From Nostocoides jenkinsii Ben 74 (GTDB lineage: Bacteria > Actinomycetota > Actinomycetes > Actinomycetales > Dermatophilaceae): DNA of 61,830 nt. Position 1 is the stretch's first letter; the number at the start of each line of letters is the position of its first letter. Below, one piece after another: positions 1-8,925 of the stretch. A program made the translations under genes and the position numbers. The stretch lies in NCBI RefSeq assembly GCF_001046875.1, contig NZ_HF571038.1:693609-755438 (forward strand), in the 5' to 3' direction. Below the pieces are notes generated by a model. That model saw only the letters and a program-made list of their open reading frames with translations. It made no database searches and had not been told where the DNA came from.

Positions 1-439
1 CTATATGGCGGCCGCCCGGGGGGTGGACGCGCACCGGCACGAGGAGGACCTCGTCAGCGGCGGGTATGAAGGCGTGGCACTGTCGCTCATGCGGGCGCTC
101 GCGGGCGGCATACCCGCGCAGTTGATCCTCAATGTCCGCGCGGGGGCACAGGTCGGGCTGCCCGACGACGCGGTGGCCGAGGTCCCGTGCGCGGTCACCG
201 CTCGCGGGGTTTCGCCGCGACCCACCACGCCTTTGGACTTGCACATGCAGGGCTTGGTCGCTCAGGTGAAGGACGTCGAACGGGCGACGATCGAGGCGGC
301 GACCACCGGCTCCCGAGCGGCGGCGGTGCGGGCCTTCGCGCTCCACCCGCTGATCGACTCTGTCACGACCGCCCGCGTGCTGGTGCGCGACTACTGCGCC
401 GCCAACCCCACGATCGGCGCGGTGCTGCGCTCGCGGTAA
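1..439 (+). CDS. GH4 family glycosidase (6-phospho-beta-glucosidase-like), C-terminal part
   Basis: Only the last 145 or so residues are present; the gene enters from the left edge and ends with TAA at 437-439. The visible part has the C-terminal pattern of GH4 enzymes: a segment around VGLPDDAVAEVPC followed by a PL...M..LV..VK..E..TIEAA helix and a terminal ALHPLIDS...AR.L..DY segment. GH4 enzymes use NAD and a divalent metal to hydrolyse 6-phosphoglucosides or alpha-glucosides; the NAD-binding and metal-site regions lie outside the window, so the substrate cannot be assigned. It converges on tag with a 3-nt gap. Confidence 0.8.
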   Translation, partial: YMAAARGVDAHRHEEDLVSGGYEGVALSLMRALAGGIPAQLILNVRAGAQVGLPDDAVAEVPCAVTARGVSPRPTTPLDLHMQGLVAQVKDVERATIEAATTGSRAAAVRAFALHPLIDSVTTARVLVRDYCAANPTIGAVLRSR

Positions 440-442
440 GGG

Positions 443-1030
443 TCAGGACCACACGCCGGACGTGCCGCGTCGGTGCGAGCCGAGCAGGTGGGTGTCGAGG
501 ATGCCGACGGCTTCCATCAGCGCAAACATCGTGGTCGGTCCGACGTGGGCGAAGCCGGCCCGCTTCAGCGCCTTCGACAGCGCCAGGGACTCCGGCGATT
601 GCGTCGGAACGTCGCCCTGCGTCAGTGGGCGCGGGGTCTCGGTGGGCTGAAAGCTCCAGATGAAGTCGGCCAGTCCCCCGCTCTCCCGGAGTGCCACGGT
701 GGCCCGAGCGTTCGCGATGGTCGCCTCGATCTTGCGTCGATTGCGCACGATCGAGGCGTCCGTCAGCAACCGGGCGGCGTCATCCTTGTCATAACCCGCG
801 ACCCGGTCCGGATCGAAGCCGTCGAAGGCCCGCCGAAAGGCGGGACGCTTGCGCAAGATCGTGGCCCAGGACAGCCCCGACTGGAACGCCTCGAGCGAGA
901 GCCGCTCGAACAACCCGTGCTCGTCGCGCACCGGCATACCCCACTCGGTGTCGTAGTAGTCGCGCAACAGCGGATCGTGGGCCGCCCACGACGGCCGGCC
1001 CAAACCGTCTGCTCCCACAACGAGACTCAC
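443..1030 (-). CDS. tag: DNA-3-methyladenine glycosylase I
   Basis: A 195-residue HhH-type glycosylase that excises 3-methyladenine from alkylated DNA. The family signature is clear: WAAHDPLLRDYYDTEWG near residues 15-32, then LFERLSLEAFQSGLSWATIL and the conserved FR.AF..FD. The start is GTG. The N-terminal zinc-ligand cysteine of E. coli Tag is absent here (LGRPSWAAHD), and the C-terminal His/Cys ligands are partly replaced (THLLGSHRRG), so the structural zinc site is probably lost; this is common in some Tag homologues. Ogt and AidB, two further alkylation-damage proteins, lie within 13 kb. Confidence 0.93.
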   Translation of the reverse strand: MSLVVGADGLGRPSWAAHDPLLRDYYDTEWGMPVRDEHGLFERLSLEAFQSGLSWATILRKRPAFRRAFDGFDPDRVAGYDKDDAARLLTDASIVRNRRKIEATIANARATVALRESGGLADFIWSFQPTETPRPLTQGDVPTQSPESLALSKALKRAGFAHVGPTTMFALMEAVGILDTHLLGSHRRGTSGVWS

Positions 1031-1129
1031 GCGCCCAGACTATGGCGCGGACGTATGGCCGTGCCCTCCCCGGGCGCCCCGACTCGGCACCCCTGCTAGC
1101 CGCGATCGTCCCCGGGCTCCTCAGGCGCG

Positions 1130-1160
1130 CGTGCTACCGTCGCGGCATCGGGAACGCTGC
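1130..1160 (+). promoter_or_regulatory. putative promoter of the first CSLREA gene
   Basis: The stretch GTGCTACCGT fits an extended -10 (TGn TAnnnT). Similar TAnnnT elements occur upstream of the two paralogues (TAGCCT near 3030, TATCCT near 4891), which is the main support. No convincing -35 is visible. The downstream leader contains a GC-rich hairpin (about 1178-1200). Confidence 0.25.
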
Positions 1161-1229
1161 GGGCAGTTCCCTTCCGTGGGCGGGCACGGACCCGCCGGTG
1201 ATGCTGACTCGAGCGGAGCTTTACGAACC

Positions 1230-2957
1230 ATGTTCCTGTTGTCCTTGCCCATGCGACGCGCTCTCGGCATGGCGTTCGTCGGAGCGGGAGCGAGCGTTCT
1301 GGCACTGGGAACCGCGGGCATCGCGTCTGCGGCGAGCCCGGCGGCCGGGGCGCGCGAACCGGTGACCTTCGTCGTCAACTCGATCGGGGACGAACCCGAT
1401 GTCACGCGCGACGGCACCTGCCTGACGGCATTGAAGAAGTGCACCTTGCGGGCGGCCCTGACCGAGGCGAATGCGGCCGGGGATCGCGCGATCATCAACT
1501 TCGGCATGCCCGGCACCGGGGCTCGTGTTCTGGAGATCGGGTCAGCGCTGCCGGCACTGACCAATCCGGCCGGCATCGTCATCGACGGCTACAGCCAGCC
1601 CGGCACGCTGCGCAATACGTCCCCTACGGCCAGCAATGCCCTGCTCAAGGTGGAGCTCAAGGGCAAGGGACCCGGCACGTTCGACGGCTTGGAGATCCTT
1701 AGCCCCAACAACGTCGTCACCGGCATCTCGCTCTACAACTTCACGAACCAGATCTCGATCCGGGGCAATAGGGCCGACAACAATCGGGTCGTCGGCAGCT
1801 TTGTGTGCACGAATGCCGCCGGGACAGTCGGGTCCGCGCCGATGGGCATCCAGATCGGGATCATGCTGCAGAAGGGGGCAAGCGGCAATGTCATCGGCTC
1901 GCCTGCCCTGGGCGACCGCAATGTCATCTCCGGCTGCGGCAATCGCGGCGTCTCGATGGCCTTCAAGCCGACGACCAACAATGTCGTGCAGAACAACATC
2001 GTCGGGCTCAACCCCTCGGCGACCGCGGCCCTGCCGAATCGCTCCATCGGTATCGACATCAACTACACGTCCAACAACACCATCGGCGGGACGCAGCCGG
2101 GCCAAGGCAATGTGATCTCCGGCAATGGCGGGTCCGGCGTCGAGGTGTCCCACACGAGCAACACCCACGACAACCTGGTCGCCGGCAACCTCATCGGTGC
2201 GGCGCCGTCGGGCGAGGCCACGTCATGGTCGGGCAATGCGTTGTGGGGCATCCGCTTCGAGGGCCCGAAGTTCTGTGGCACTCCTGGTCGGCCATTCCCC
2301 AATGGCTGCACGGCCGCCGATGTGTCCGAAGGCCTGCCGACCAATAACACGGCGCGCGCCAACGTCATCGTCGGCAATGGCAAGTCCGGCATCCTGATCG
2401 ACAAGGGACACAACAAGGTCAAGGTCCTCGGCAACTGGATCGGGGAGACCAAGTCCGGAGCCTCCGCGGCGAACCAGGTCGCCGGCGTCGAGATTCAGCG
2501 GGGCAGCTTCGGCATGCTCATCCAGGGAAATCTGTTGGCCCACAATCCGGTCGGCGTCCGCATCTCCTCCACGGGGGCGTATCCCATCGGAATGGAGCAG
2601 CGCACCTACAACAACCGGATCACCAACAACCGGATGTGGGACGCCCTGGGCATCCAGTTCTCCTTCGCCTCCGGGGCCAAGATGGTGCAGAACGGTATGG
2701 CCGCGCCCACCCTTATGTCGGCACCCAACCGCATCGTCAAGGGCACCACGTGCGCCGGATGCAAGGTCGACTTCTACGTCGCCGATGGCCCGGGCCGGGA
2801 AACCGGCAAATCCCTGCTCAAGTCTGTCGTGGCCAGGGCCAATGGGTCTTTCTCGACGACCCTGAGCGGGACGAAAGGCACCCCGATCACGGCCACGTCC
2901 ACGGACAAAACCGGGAACACCTCCCCGTTCGCCCCGGCGGTGGCGCTGCGTCGGTGA
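1230..2957 (+). CDS. secreted CSLREA-domain right-handed beta-helix protein, paralogue 1
   Basis: A 575-residue exported protein. The start at 1230 (GGAG at 1215-1218) gives a Sec-type signal peptide with an Ala-rich cleavage site (IASAASPAAG). The mature part opens with the CSLREA-type motif (FVVNSIGDEPD... then CTLRAALTEANAAG, where CTLRAA replaces CSLREA). A long run of short Asn/Gly/Ile repeats follows (N.V.GN.IG.., VISGNGGSGVEVS), typical of a parallel beta-helix of the NosD/pectate-lyase type. Near residue 510 a TCAGCKVDFYVA segment begins a small terminal beta-sandwich ending GNTSPF. No catalytic residues can be named; a role in surface adhesion or glycan binding is a guess. Two tandem homologues follow. 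Confidence 0.85.
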   Translation: MFLLSLPMRRALGMAFVGAGASVLALGTAGIASAASPAAGAREPVTFVVNSIGDEPDVTRDGTCLTALKKCTLRAALTEANAAGDRAIINFGMPGTGARVLEIGSALPALTNPAGIVIDGYSQPGTLRNTSPTASNALLKVELKGKGPGTFDGLEILSPNNVVTGISLYNFTNQISIRGNRADNNRVVGSFVCTNAAGTVGSAPMGIQIGIMLQKGASGNVIGSPALGDRNVISGCGNRGVSMAFKPTTNNVVQNNIVGLNPSATAALPNRSIGIDINYTSNNTIGGTQPGQGNVISGNGGSGVEVSHTSNTHDNLVAGNLIGAAPSGEATSWSGNALWGIRFEGPKFCGTPGRPFPNGCTAADVSEGLPTNNTARANVIVGNGKSGILIDKGHNKVKVLGNWIGETKSGASAANQVAGVEIQRGSFGMLIQGNLLAHNPVGVRISSTGAYPIGMEQRTYNNRITNNRMWDALGIQFSFASGAKMVQNGMAAPTLMSAPNRIVKGTTCAGCKVDFYVADGPGRETGKSLLKSVVARANGSFSTTLSGTKGTPITATSTDKTGNTSPFAPAVALRR

Positions 2958-3019
2958 GCAGCGCAAACGGCATACCAGACCCGCTCACCCCGCGAACACG
3001 GGGGTGTCGTATGCGGGTT

Positions 3020-3092
3020 GGTGCGGTAGCCTGCCACGCGGGGTCCCCGGGGGGCCGCGGTCCGCCCCATTCACTCAATGCTGGGAGTAGCA
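3020..3092 (+). promoter_or_regulatory. leader of the second CSLREA gene (TAGCCT, hairpin, TCACTCAAT box, SD)
   Basis: A TAGCCT -10 candidate is followed by a GC-rich inverted segment and then TCACTCAAT just before GGGAG (3083-3087) and the ATG at 3093. Paralogue 3 has almost the same end of leader (CCACTCAAT, TGGAG), so the tandem duplication carried the leader or it is functionally conserved. Confidence 0.35.
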
Positions 3093-4821
3093 ATGTTCAG
3101 ATCAGTTCGTCGGGCCTCGGCGCGCGCCGTGACTCGTTTGTCGACGGTGGCGCTCGGTGCCTCCGTCGTGGTTACGGGAGCTGCGGCCGTCGCCCCGACT
3201 GCCGGGGCGGCGCCCCGCCGTGACCTTTACGGTCAACTCGACCGCCGACCCCCCGGACTCGGGCAAGAACGGCCAGTGCAAGACGGCCACCAATGTCTGC
3301 ACCTTGCGCGCCGCGCTGATGGAGGCCAACTGGGCGACCCAAGCGGTCACCGTCAACTTCAACATCGCCGGCAGCGGGACCAAGACCATCCAGATCGGCT
3401 CGCGCCTGCCCACCCTGACCAACAAGTCCGGCGTGACGATCAACGGCTACTCGCAGCCGGGCTCGTCCGTGAACACCTCCACGGTCGTCAGCAACGCCCA
3501 GATCAAGATCGAGATCCGCGGCAACGGTCCTACGTCGTTCGACGGCTTGGTCTTCCAGGGCACCAGCAACAACGTGGTGCGGGGCATCTCGATTTACAAC
3601 TTCATCAACCAGATCTTGGTCACGGGGCTGACTGCCGACAACAACCGCATCGTCGGCAACATCGTGTGCACGAACGCTGCCGCGACGGTGCAGTCCGCCG
3701 TGAGCGGCAAGCAGATCGGCATCGTGCTTCAGAAGGGTGCCAGCGGCAACAAGGTCGGCACCCCCGCGCCCGCCGACCGCAATGTCGTCTCCGGCTGTGG
3801 CAACCGCGGGATCGTCTTGTCGTTCCAGCCCACGGTCAACAACACCATCCAGAACAACATCGTCGGTCTGACGCCCAATGGGGCGGCCGCGCGGCCGAAC
3901 CGCTCGAACGCGGTCGACATCAACTACACCGACCACAACCTGGTCGGTGGCGATGGTCCCGGCATGGCCAACATCATCTCGGGCAATGGTGGCTCCGCCG
4001 TCGAGGACTCCCACGGCAAGGGCAACCACGACAACCAGATCGTGGGCAACCTCCTTGGGACCACTCCCACGGGTGCTGCGGCGTCGTATGCCGCGAACGC
4101 CCTCTGGGGTATCCGTTTCGAAGGCCCCTACTTCTGTGGCAAGCCGGGCAAGCCCAACCCCGGCGGGTGCACGGACGCGCAGGTCGTCGAAGGCGTGCCG
4201 CACAACAACTACGCGCGGGCCAATGTCATCGTCTCCAACCGGTCCGGCGGCATCATGATCGACAAGGGCCACAACCGCGTGTCGATCACCGGCAACTGGA
4301 TCGGCGTGACGAAGTCCGGCTCCAACGCCGGGAACTCCATCGGCGGCATCATGCTGCAGCGTGGCCCCTGGAACCAGACCATCTCGGGCAACATCATCGC
4401 CAACAGCCCGACGGCTATTCAGATCTCCAGCGTTGGTGGGGACCCCACGGGCAAGGAGCAGACCACCTACGGCAACCTGATCAGCCGCAACAGCATGTTC
4501 AACACCAATGGCATCATCTTCAACTACGTCTCCTCGGCGTCGATGGTGCAGCACGGCATGAAGCCTCCGACGCTGGTCGCGGGCTCCGGCAAGAAGGTCA
4601 CCGGCAAGACGTGCGCAGGCTGCACCGTCGAGCTCTTCGTCGCCGCGGGTAGCGGCGTGAAGGCCGGGCGCACCTACTTGGCGACCGTGACGGCCAACAG
4701 CGCTGGCACCTTCAGCGCCACCTTGTCGGGGGCCTCCAGCGGCTCCCCGATCACGGCGACCGCGACCAACAAGACGCGGGACACCTCACAGTTCCAGACC
4801 CCGGTCACGCTCAAGAGTTGA
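3093..4821 (+). CDS. secreted CSLREA-domain beta-helix protein, paralogue 2 (frameshifted at the signal-peptide junction)
   Basis: The signal peptide (MFRSVRRASARAVTRLST... APTAGAAP) begins at ATG 3093 with GGGAG at 3083-3087, but the mature domain (AVTFTVNSTADPPDSG, CTLRAALMEANW) lies in the next frame. Removing one C from the CCCC run at 3213-3216 joins them exactly as GAAP-AVTFTVNST, right at the expected cleavage site. The mature part, about 535 residues, matches paralogues 1 and 3 throughout: CSLREA-like motif, beta-helix repeats, an FCGKPGKPNPGGCT insertion, and the terminal CAGCTVELFVAAG sandwich. As read, translation from 3093 gives an unrelated protein. A GTG at 3157 could restart in the correct frame but would lack an export signal. 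It is either a pseudogene, a phase-variable allele or a base-call error. Confidence 0.8.
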
Positions 4822-4876
4822 TCGACGGTTGGCACAACAGGCCGGGTGGCAACAGCCACCCGGCCTGGTCTTTTGT

Positions 4877-4944
4877 GATAGGTGCGCTATCCTCACTCGG
4901 GCCCCATTGGGGGGGACCAATCCACTCAATCTTGGAGACTCACC
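4877..4944 (+). promoter_or_regulatory. leader of the third CSLREA gene (TATCCT, G-run hairpin, CACTCAAT box, SD)
   Basis: A TATCCT hexamer around 4890, a CCCCATTGGGGGG hairpin, CCACTCAAT at 4922-4930 and TGGAG at 4933-4937 precede a TTG start at 4945. The arrangement parallels the leader of paralogue 2. Confidence 0.35.
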
Positions 4945-6663
4945 TTGCTGAACCCGGTTCGCCCTGCCCGCCGTGGGGTGCGCGCGACGTTCGCCGTCGC
5001 GCTTGGCACGACGCTCGTGGCATCCGCCGCGGCCTTCGCTCCGACCGCCACCGCGGCCGCCGGGGCCACTTTCGTCGTCAACTCGACGCTCGACTCCGCG
5101 GATGCCAAGGCCGACGGGGTCTGCGCGACGTCCGCCGGCGACTGCACGCTTCGGGCCGCCATCATGGAAGCCAACAAGAACTCCGGTTCGGCCATCATCA
5201 ACTTCAACATCCCCGGCAGCGGCGTTCAGACCATCGCCCCGGCGACCAAGCTCCCGGCGCTCACCAATGTCGCCGGGATCACCATCAATGGCTACAGCCA
5301 GCCGGGCGCCTCGGCCAACACCAACGCCCTGGTCAGCAACGCCCAGATCAAGATCGAGCTCAAGGGCAAGGGGCCGGGCACGTTCGACGGCATCGCCATC
5401 TCGACGCCTAACAATGTGGTGACGGGGCTGTCGATCTACAACTTCTGGAAGCAGATCTCCCTGATGGGCGACCCTGCCGACAACAACCGGATCGTGGGCA
5501 ACTTCGTCTGCACCAATGCGGCCGGCACGTTCGGGACGACAACGGTCAACGCCCTCAGCCTCGGCATCCTCCTGCAACAGGGCCCGAGCGGCAACCGCAT
5601 CGGCACGCCCGCCCTGGCCGACCGCAATGTCATCTCCGGCTGCGGCAACCGTGGCGTGACATTGTCGTTCGCGCCCACGACCGGCAATTACGTTCAGAAC
5701 AATGTCATCGGGTTGACTCCGGACGGCACCGCGGCGCGCCCCAACGGCTCGCAGGGTGTGGACATCAACTACACCTACGGCAATATCGTCGGCGGCCTCA
5801 ACGCCAATGAGGGCAACGTCCTCTCGGGCAACTGGGGCTCCGGCATCGAGGTCTCCCACGGCCGCAACACCAACTCCAACCTCGTCTTGGGCAACAAGAT
5901 CGGGTCGGCCGCGGACGGGACCGTCGCGAGCTACGCGGCCAACTCGTTGTGGGGCATTCGCTTCGAAGGGCCGAAGTTCTGTGGTGACCCTGCTCGGGAG
6001 AACCCGGCTGGGTGCACGGAGGCCGGCGTCACCGAGGGTCTCCCCCACGACAACACCGCCATGAGCAATCTCATCGTGTCCAACAAGAAGGGTGGCGTCC
6101 TGATCGACAAGGGTCACCACCACGTCCTGCTGCAGAACAACTACATCGGGGTCACGCCCGCCGGGGTTCTGGGCGGCAACGCCATTGCCGGCATCCAGCT
6201 CCAGCGCGGCGTCTACGGCACGATGATCAAGCAGAACACCATCGCCGGCAACCCCGTCGGCATCCGCATCTCCTCCACCGGCAGCTACCCGACCGGCCCG
6301 GAGCAGCGCACGTGGATGAACACCATCACGCAGAACAGCACCTACTCGGGCACGGGCATCCAGTTCGTGTGGAGCTCGGCGGCAACGATGGTCCAGGACA
6401 ACATCCAGCCGCCGACGATCGTCGCCGGTTCTGGCGGGACGGTCTCGGGCACGACGTGCGCCGGCTGCAAGGTCGAGGTCTTCGTGGCCGCCAACAAGCT
6501 CGGCCGGATGGGCAAGACCTACCTGACCACGGTCACGGCCAGCTCCTCAGGCGCGTGGAGCGCGTCGACGGGCCAGCCGGCGAACAAGCCCATCACCGTG
6601 ACCACGACGGACGCGATCGGCAACACCTCGATCTTTGCGATTCCAGCCCTGACCAAGGCCTGA
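4945..6663 (+). CDS. secreted CSLREA-domain right-handed beta-helix protein, paralogue 3
   Basis: The TTG start at 4945 (SD TGGAG seven bases upstream) gives 572 residues starting MLNPVRPARRGVRATFAVAL, a good Sec signal peptide cleaved after an Ala-rich stretch (ATAAAGATFVVNS). Next come the CSLREA-like element (CTLRAAIMEANKN) and about 400 residues of beta-helix repeats. The same FCGDPARENPAGCT insertion is followed by the terminal TTCAGCKVEVFVAAN domain ending GNTSIF. The start is chosen because paralogue 2 begins at the equivalent place after the same CACTCAAT-GGAG leader. Function unknown; probably cell-surface or secreted. Confidence 0.85.
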   Translation: MLNPVRPARRGVRATFAVALGTTLVASAAAFAPTATAAAGATFVVNSTLDSADAKADGVCATSAGDCTLRAAIMEANKNSGSAIINFNIPGSGVQTIAPATKLPALTNVAGITINGYSQPGASANTNALVSNAQIKIELKGKGPGTFDGIAISTPNNVVTGLSIYNFWKQISLMGDPADNNRIVGNFVCTNAAGTFGTTTVNALSLGILLQQGPSGNRIGTPALADRNVISGCGNRGVTLSFAPTTGNYVQNNVIGLTPDGTAARPNGSQGVDINYTYGNIVGGLNANEGNVLSGNWGSGIEVSHGRNTNSNLVLGNKIGSAADGTVASYAANSLWGIRFEGPKFCGDPARENPAGCTEAGVTEGLPHDNTAMSNLIVSNKKGGVLIDKGHHHVLLQNNYIGVTPAGVLGGNAIAGIQLQRGVYGTMIKQNTIAGNPVGIRISSTGSYPTGPEQRTWMNTITQNSTYSGTGIQFVWSSAATMVQDNIQPPTIVAGSGGTVSGTTCAGCKVEVFVAANKLGRMGKTYLTTVTASSSGAWSASTGQPANKPITVTTTDAIGNTSIFAIPALTKA

Positions 6664-6778
6664 CCGGGCAACTCACGGTGATCGGCAGTGGTGCCCCTGG
6701 TTCGTGCGCGAACCGGGGGCATCGCGACGTTCGGCGAGAGGTCACTTCACCCACCCGCACACAAGAAGACTCCCTCAC

Positions 6779-7293
6779 ATGAGCACCACGCTCACCTCCG
6801 TTCGGACCATAGCCGTCGGCGTCGCTTTGTTGCTCGGCGCTGCCGGTTGCTCCTCGACCTCGGACTCCGACACCTCCACCAGCGCCGTGAGCACGGCCGG
6901 CGCATCGAACTCCTCCTCCGCTGCCAGCTCCACCTCGGCAAGCGGGTCGACCTCGTCCTCCTCGGCGTCCGGAAGCTCGAGCGCATCGGAGTCGTCCTCG
7001 TCGAGCGCCTCGGCCAAGCCGCCGAAGCTTCCGAAGATGCCGAGCGCCGCAGAAGAACGACTCCAAGGGGGCTGCGGCATACGCTGCCTATGTCTTTGAT
7101 GTCGTGAACTTCGCCTGGACCGAGCCCGAGGCGGGCGCCATCGCCAGCCTGAAGCGCGGCGACTCCGAGTTCTGCGACAAGCTCGAGGACTATGCCGGTG
7201 TCCTCAGCGCCAGCCAGCGGCGCTTCGAGTCGGATCCGTTCACCCTCGACAAGCCGATCGCGCTGGATGGTCGACTCCCTGACGCAGGGCTGA
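6779..7293 (+). pseudogene. Ser-rich lipoprotein resembling DUF6318, frameshifted
   Basis: ATG 6779 starts MSTTLTSVRTIAVGVALLLGAAGCSS, a lipoprotein signal with Cys at the lipobox. A long Ser/Thr/Ala linker and KPPKLPKMPSAA follow. The frame then breaks: dropping one base at 7052 continues as KNDSKGAAAYAAYVFDVVNFAW, the pattern I associate with the DUF6318 extracytoplasmic domain. A likely C-terminal segment (RWMVDSLTQG, stop at 7293) is in a third frame, so a second indel or internal deletion is also likely. Without repair, translation ends at 7099. The family name is from memory; the frame break is seen directly. Confidence 0.55.
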
Positions 7294-7322
7294 TCGACCA
7301 CGACGTGGGCTACGCCGCGTCT

Positions 7323-7364
7323 AAAGGTGGGCCCGCCGTCCAGTCGGACGGCGGGCCCACCTTT
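7323..7364. terminator. bidirectional terminator hairpin
   Basis: A perfect 19-bp stem (arms 7323-7341 and 7346-7364) with a 4-nt AGTC loop, starting AAA and ending TTT, so it has a U-run on either strand. It separates the lipoprotein remnant (+) from the glycosidase-like gene (-), which ends at 7387. Confidence 0.9.
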
Positions 7365-7386
7365 GTCGTTCATCAGGGCGTTGGGG

Positions 7387-8838
7387 TCATCCCGTGATCT
7401 TGACGAGCGTGACATCGGGGCCGACGTTCAGCTTCAGCGAGGTCACCGGCGTGGAGGGGGCGGTGGTGTCGCGAGTGAGGGAGACATCCTTGTGTACCTC
7501 GACCTTCTGCGGCGCGGCGAAGGTCAATTGCAGCGGCGAGGCCGTGCGCGGGATCGGGGCGTACTTGAGGTAGTCCCAGACCGACACCGGGCGCCATACG
7601 GCCAGCCACCACTCGCCAGGTCGCTTCTGGAGGAGGACCTTCTGCACGCCGGCGGCCGACAGGTCGGTGATCCGAACGGGCAGCGCGGTCGTGGCGAAGT
7701 CCGTCCCCCCGCCCAGGAGGATCGTCAGCTTCGAGACCGTCACCGCTTGCGGCTTCGGGGAGCCGTCCGGGCGGTAAAAGCCGAAATAGCGCTGGTACTG
7801 CGGCATCGCGCTGGGCTCGTCGTACAGCTCATACATGAAGGTGCGCTGCATGCCGATCCGGAACGCCTCGAGGTAGGCGCGGGGCATATAGGTGCCCGAA
7901 CTCTTCTCGTCGATCCGACCCGTGTAGAGCCCGTTGGGGTCGTTGTTGTAGCCGGTCTCGGTGAGCATGATCGGCTTGTCTTTGGAGATGTTGTAGGCGT
8001 AGGAGCGGATCCGCTGGCGCAGATTGATCGCCTTCGTCAACTTGCCCGGATAGGTGTTGAACGGACTTGGCCGAGCCTCCGGCGTCGAGTCCTTGAAGAC
8101 GGACTCCGGCTTCGCCCCGATGTAGTAGGAGTGCAGGTTGCCGGAGTCGAAGTAGGTGTTCATCGGACGCCCCTCAGCGTCTGTTTGCATGAGCGGGGCC
8201 GTGTTGGGCAGGTCGAATCCGACGAGCGCCGGACCGAGGATGTCAGTTCCGGGGGCGAGGCGACCGCGTTGGGCATTCAGATAGATCATCGACGCCTTCA
8301 GCGCCTCGGGCCAGTTGTTGACCCGGGGATAGACCTTGTCGTACTCGTTGAAGGTCTCCACGGCCTCGGTGTAGGGCGTCAGACCGTTGTCGATGATGTA
8401 TTTGAGGCGCAGCTCGATCGCGGCCTCGATGTCGGCTTCGGTAGGGTCGGACATCATCGGCCGCAGCGCGGTGAAGTGCAGCCCATAACCGTTCTTGCCC
8501 AACAGAATCGACGTCTTGATGGCCCGGCCGTAGCCGGGGTCACCGGGGATGACATGGCTGTTGGTCCGGACGTGCTTGATCCCCAACTCGCGCAACTTCG
8601 CGAGGATGACCTCGCCCTTGGGGTATTCGCGATCGCTCAGGTGTGTGACGATGCCGAGCGAGTCGAGGAAGTCGGCAGTGCTCCGCGCCGGAATGGGCGG
8701 CGGGGGTGCCGCGGCCTCGGCCGTTCCGCCTCCCGGCGCGCTTGCGGTTGCCACCAGTGCGCTGGCGGTGACTCCGGCCATCGCGAGCCGAAGGAGGGCG
8801 CGTCGATGGTGCCGTCCAGGTTCTTGTATGTGGTCCAC
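7387..8838 (-). CDS. secreted clan-A glycoside hydrolase-like TIM-barrel protein
   Basis: 483 residues. The N-terminus has a twin-arginine-like signal (HHRRALLRLAMAGVTASALVATA) and an Ala/Pro linker. The rest looks like a (beta/alpha)8 barrel: GIVTHLSDREY near strand 1, an acid/base candidate in ETFNEYD (NE at the end of strand 4), and a nucleophile candidate in MLTETGYN (strand 7). These are the spacing and motifs of clan GH-A (GH5/GH39-like). The C-terminus adds a beta-sandwich-like segment. The exact family and substrate are not assignable. The GTG start at 8838 is uncertain because a GGGGGAG sequence overlaps it; MAG further in (near 8781) is an alternative with a weaker signal. Confidence 0.65.
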   Translation of the reverse strand: MDHIQEPGRHHRRALLRLAMAGVTASALVATASAPGGGTAEAAAPPPPIPARSTADFLDSLGIVTHLSDREYPKGEVILAKLRELGIKHVRTNSHVIPGDPGYGRAIKTSILLGKNGYGLHFTALRPMMSDPTEADIEAAIELRLKYIIDNGLTPYTEAVETFNEYDKVYPRVNNWPEALKASMIYLNAQRGRLAPGTDILGPALVGFDLPNTAPLMQTDAEGRPMNTYFDSGNLHSYYIGAKPESVFKDSTPEARPSPFNTYPGKLTKAINLRQRIRSYAYNISKDKPIMLTETGYNNDPNGLYTGRIDEKSSGTYMPRAYLEAFRIGMQRTFMYELYDEPSAMPQYQRYFGFYRPDGSPKPQAVTVSKLTILLGGGTDFATTALPVRITDLSAAGVQKVLLQKRPGEWWLAVWRPVSVWDYLKYAPIPRTASPLQLTFAAPQKVEVHKDVSLTRDTTAPSTPVTSLKLNVGPDVTLVKITG

Positions 8839-8925
8839 TCCCCCGAGGGTGCCTTGTCCTTGGCAGGCATGGTGTCACACGTTTCCCGTGGCTCCGGCAT
8901 TCCGGAAAGCCGCAGCCACTGCGGC

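Noticed and set aside
3078-4652. A 524-codon frame continuing from the signal peptide of CSLREA paralogue 2
   Set aside because: After about residue 45 it becomes Arg/Gln/His-rich and matches nothing; the true mature domain lies in the adjacent frame.
8637-8900. Minus-strand frame starting MPAKDKAPSGEWTTYKNLDG
   Set aside because: The start looks protein-like but it overlaps the glycosidase signal region out of frame and soon becomes Arg/Pro-rich. It may reflect a start or frame uncertainty of that gene rather than a separate one.
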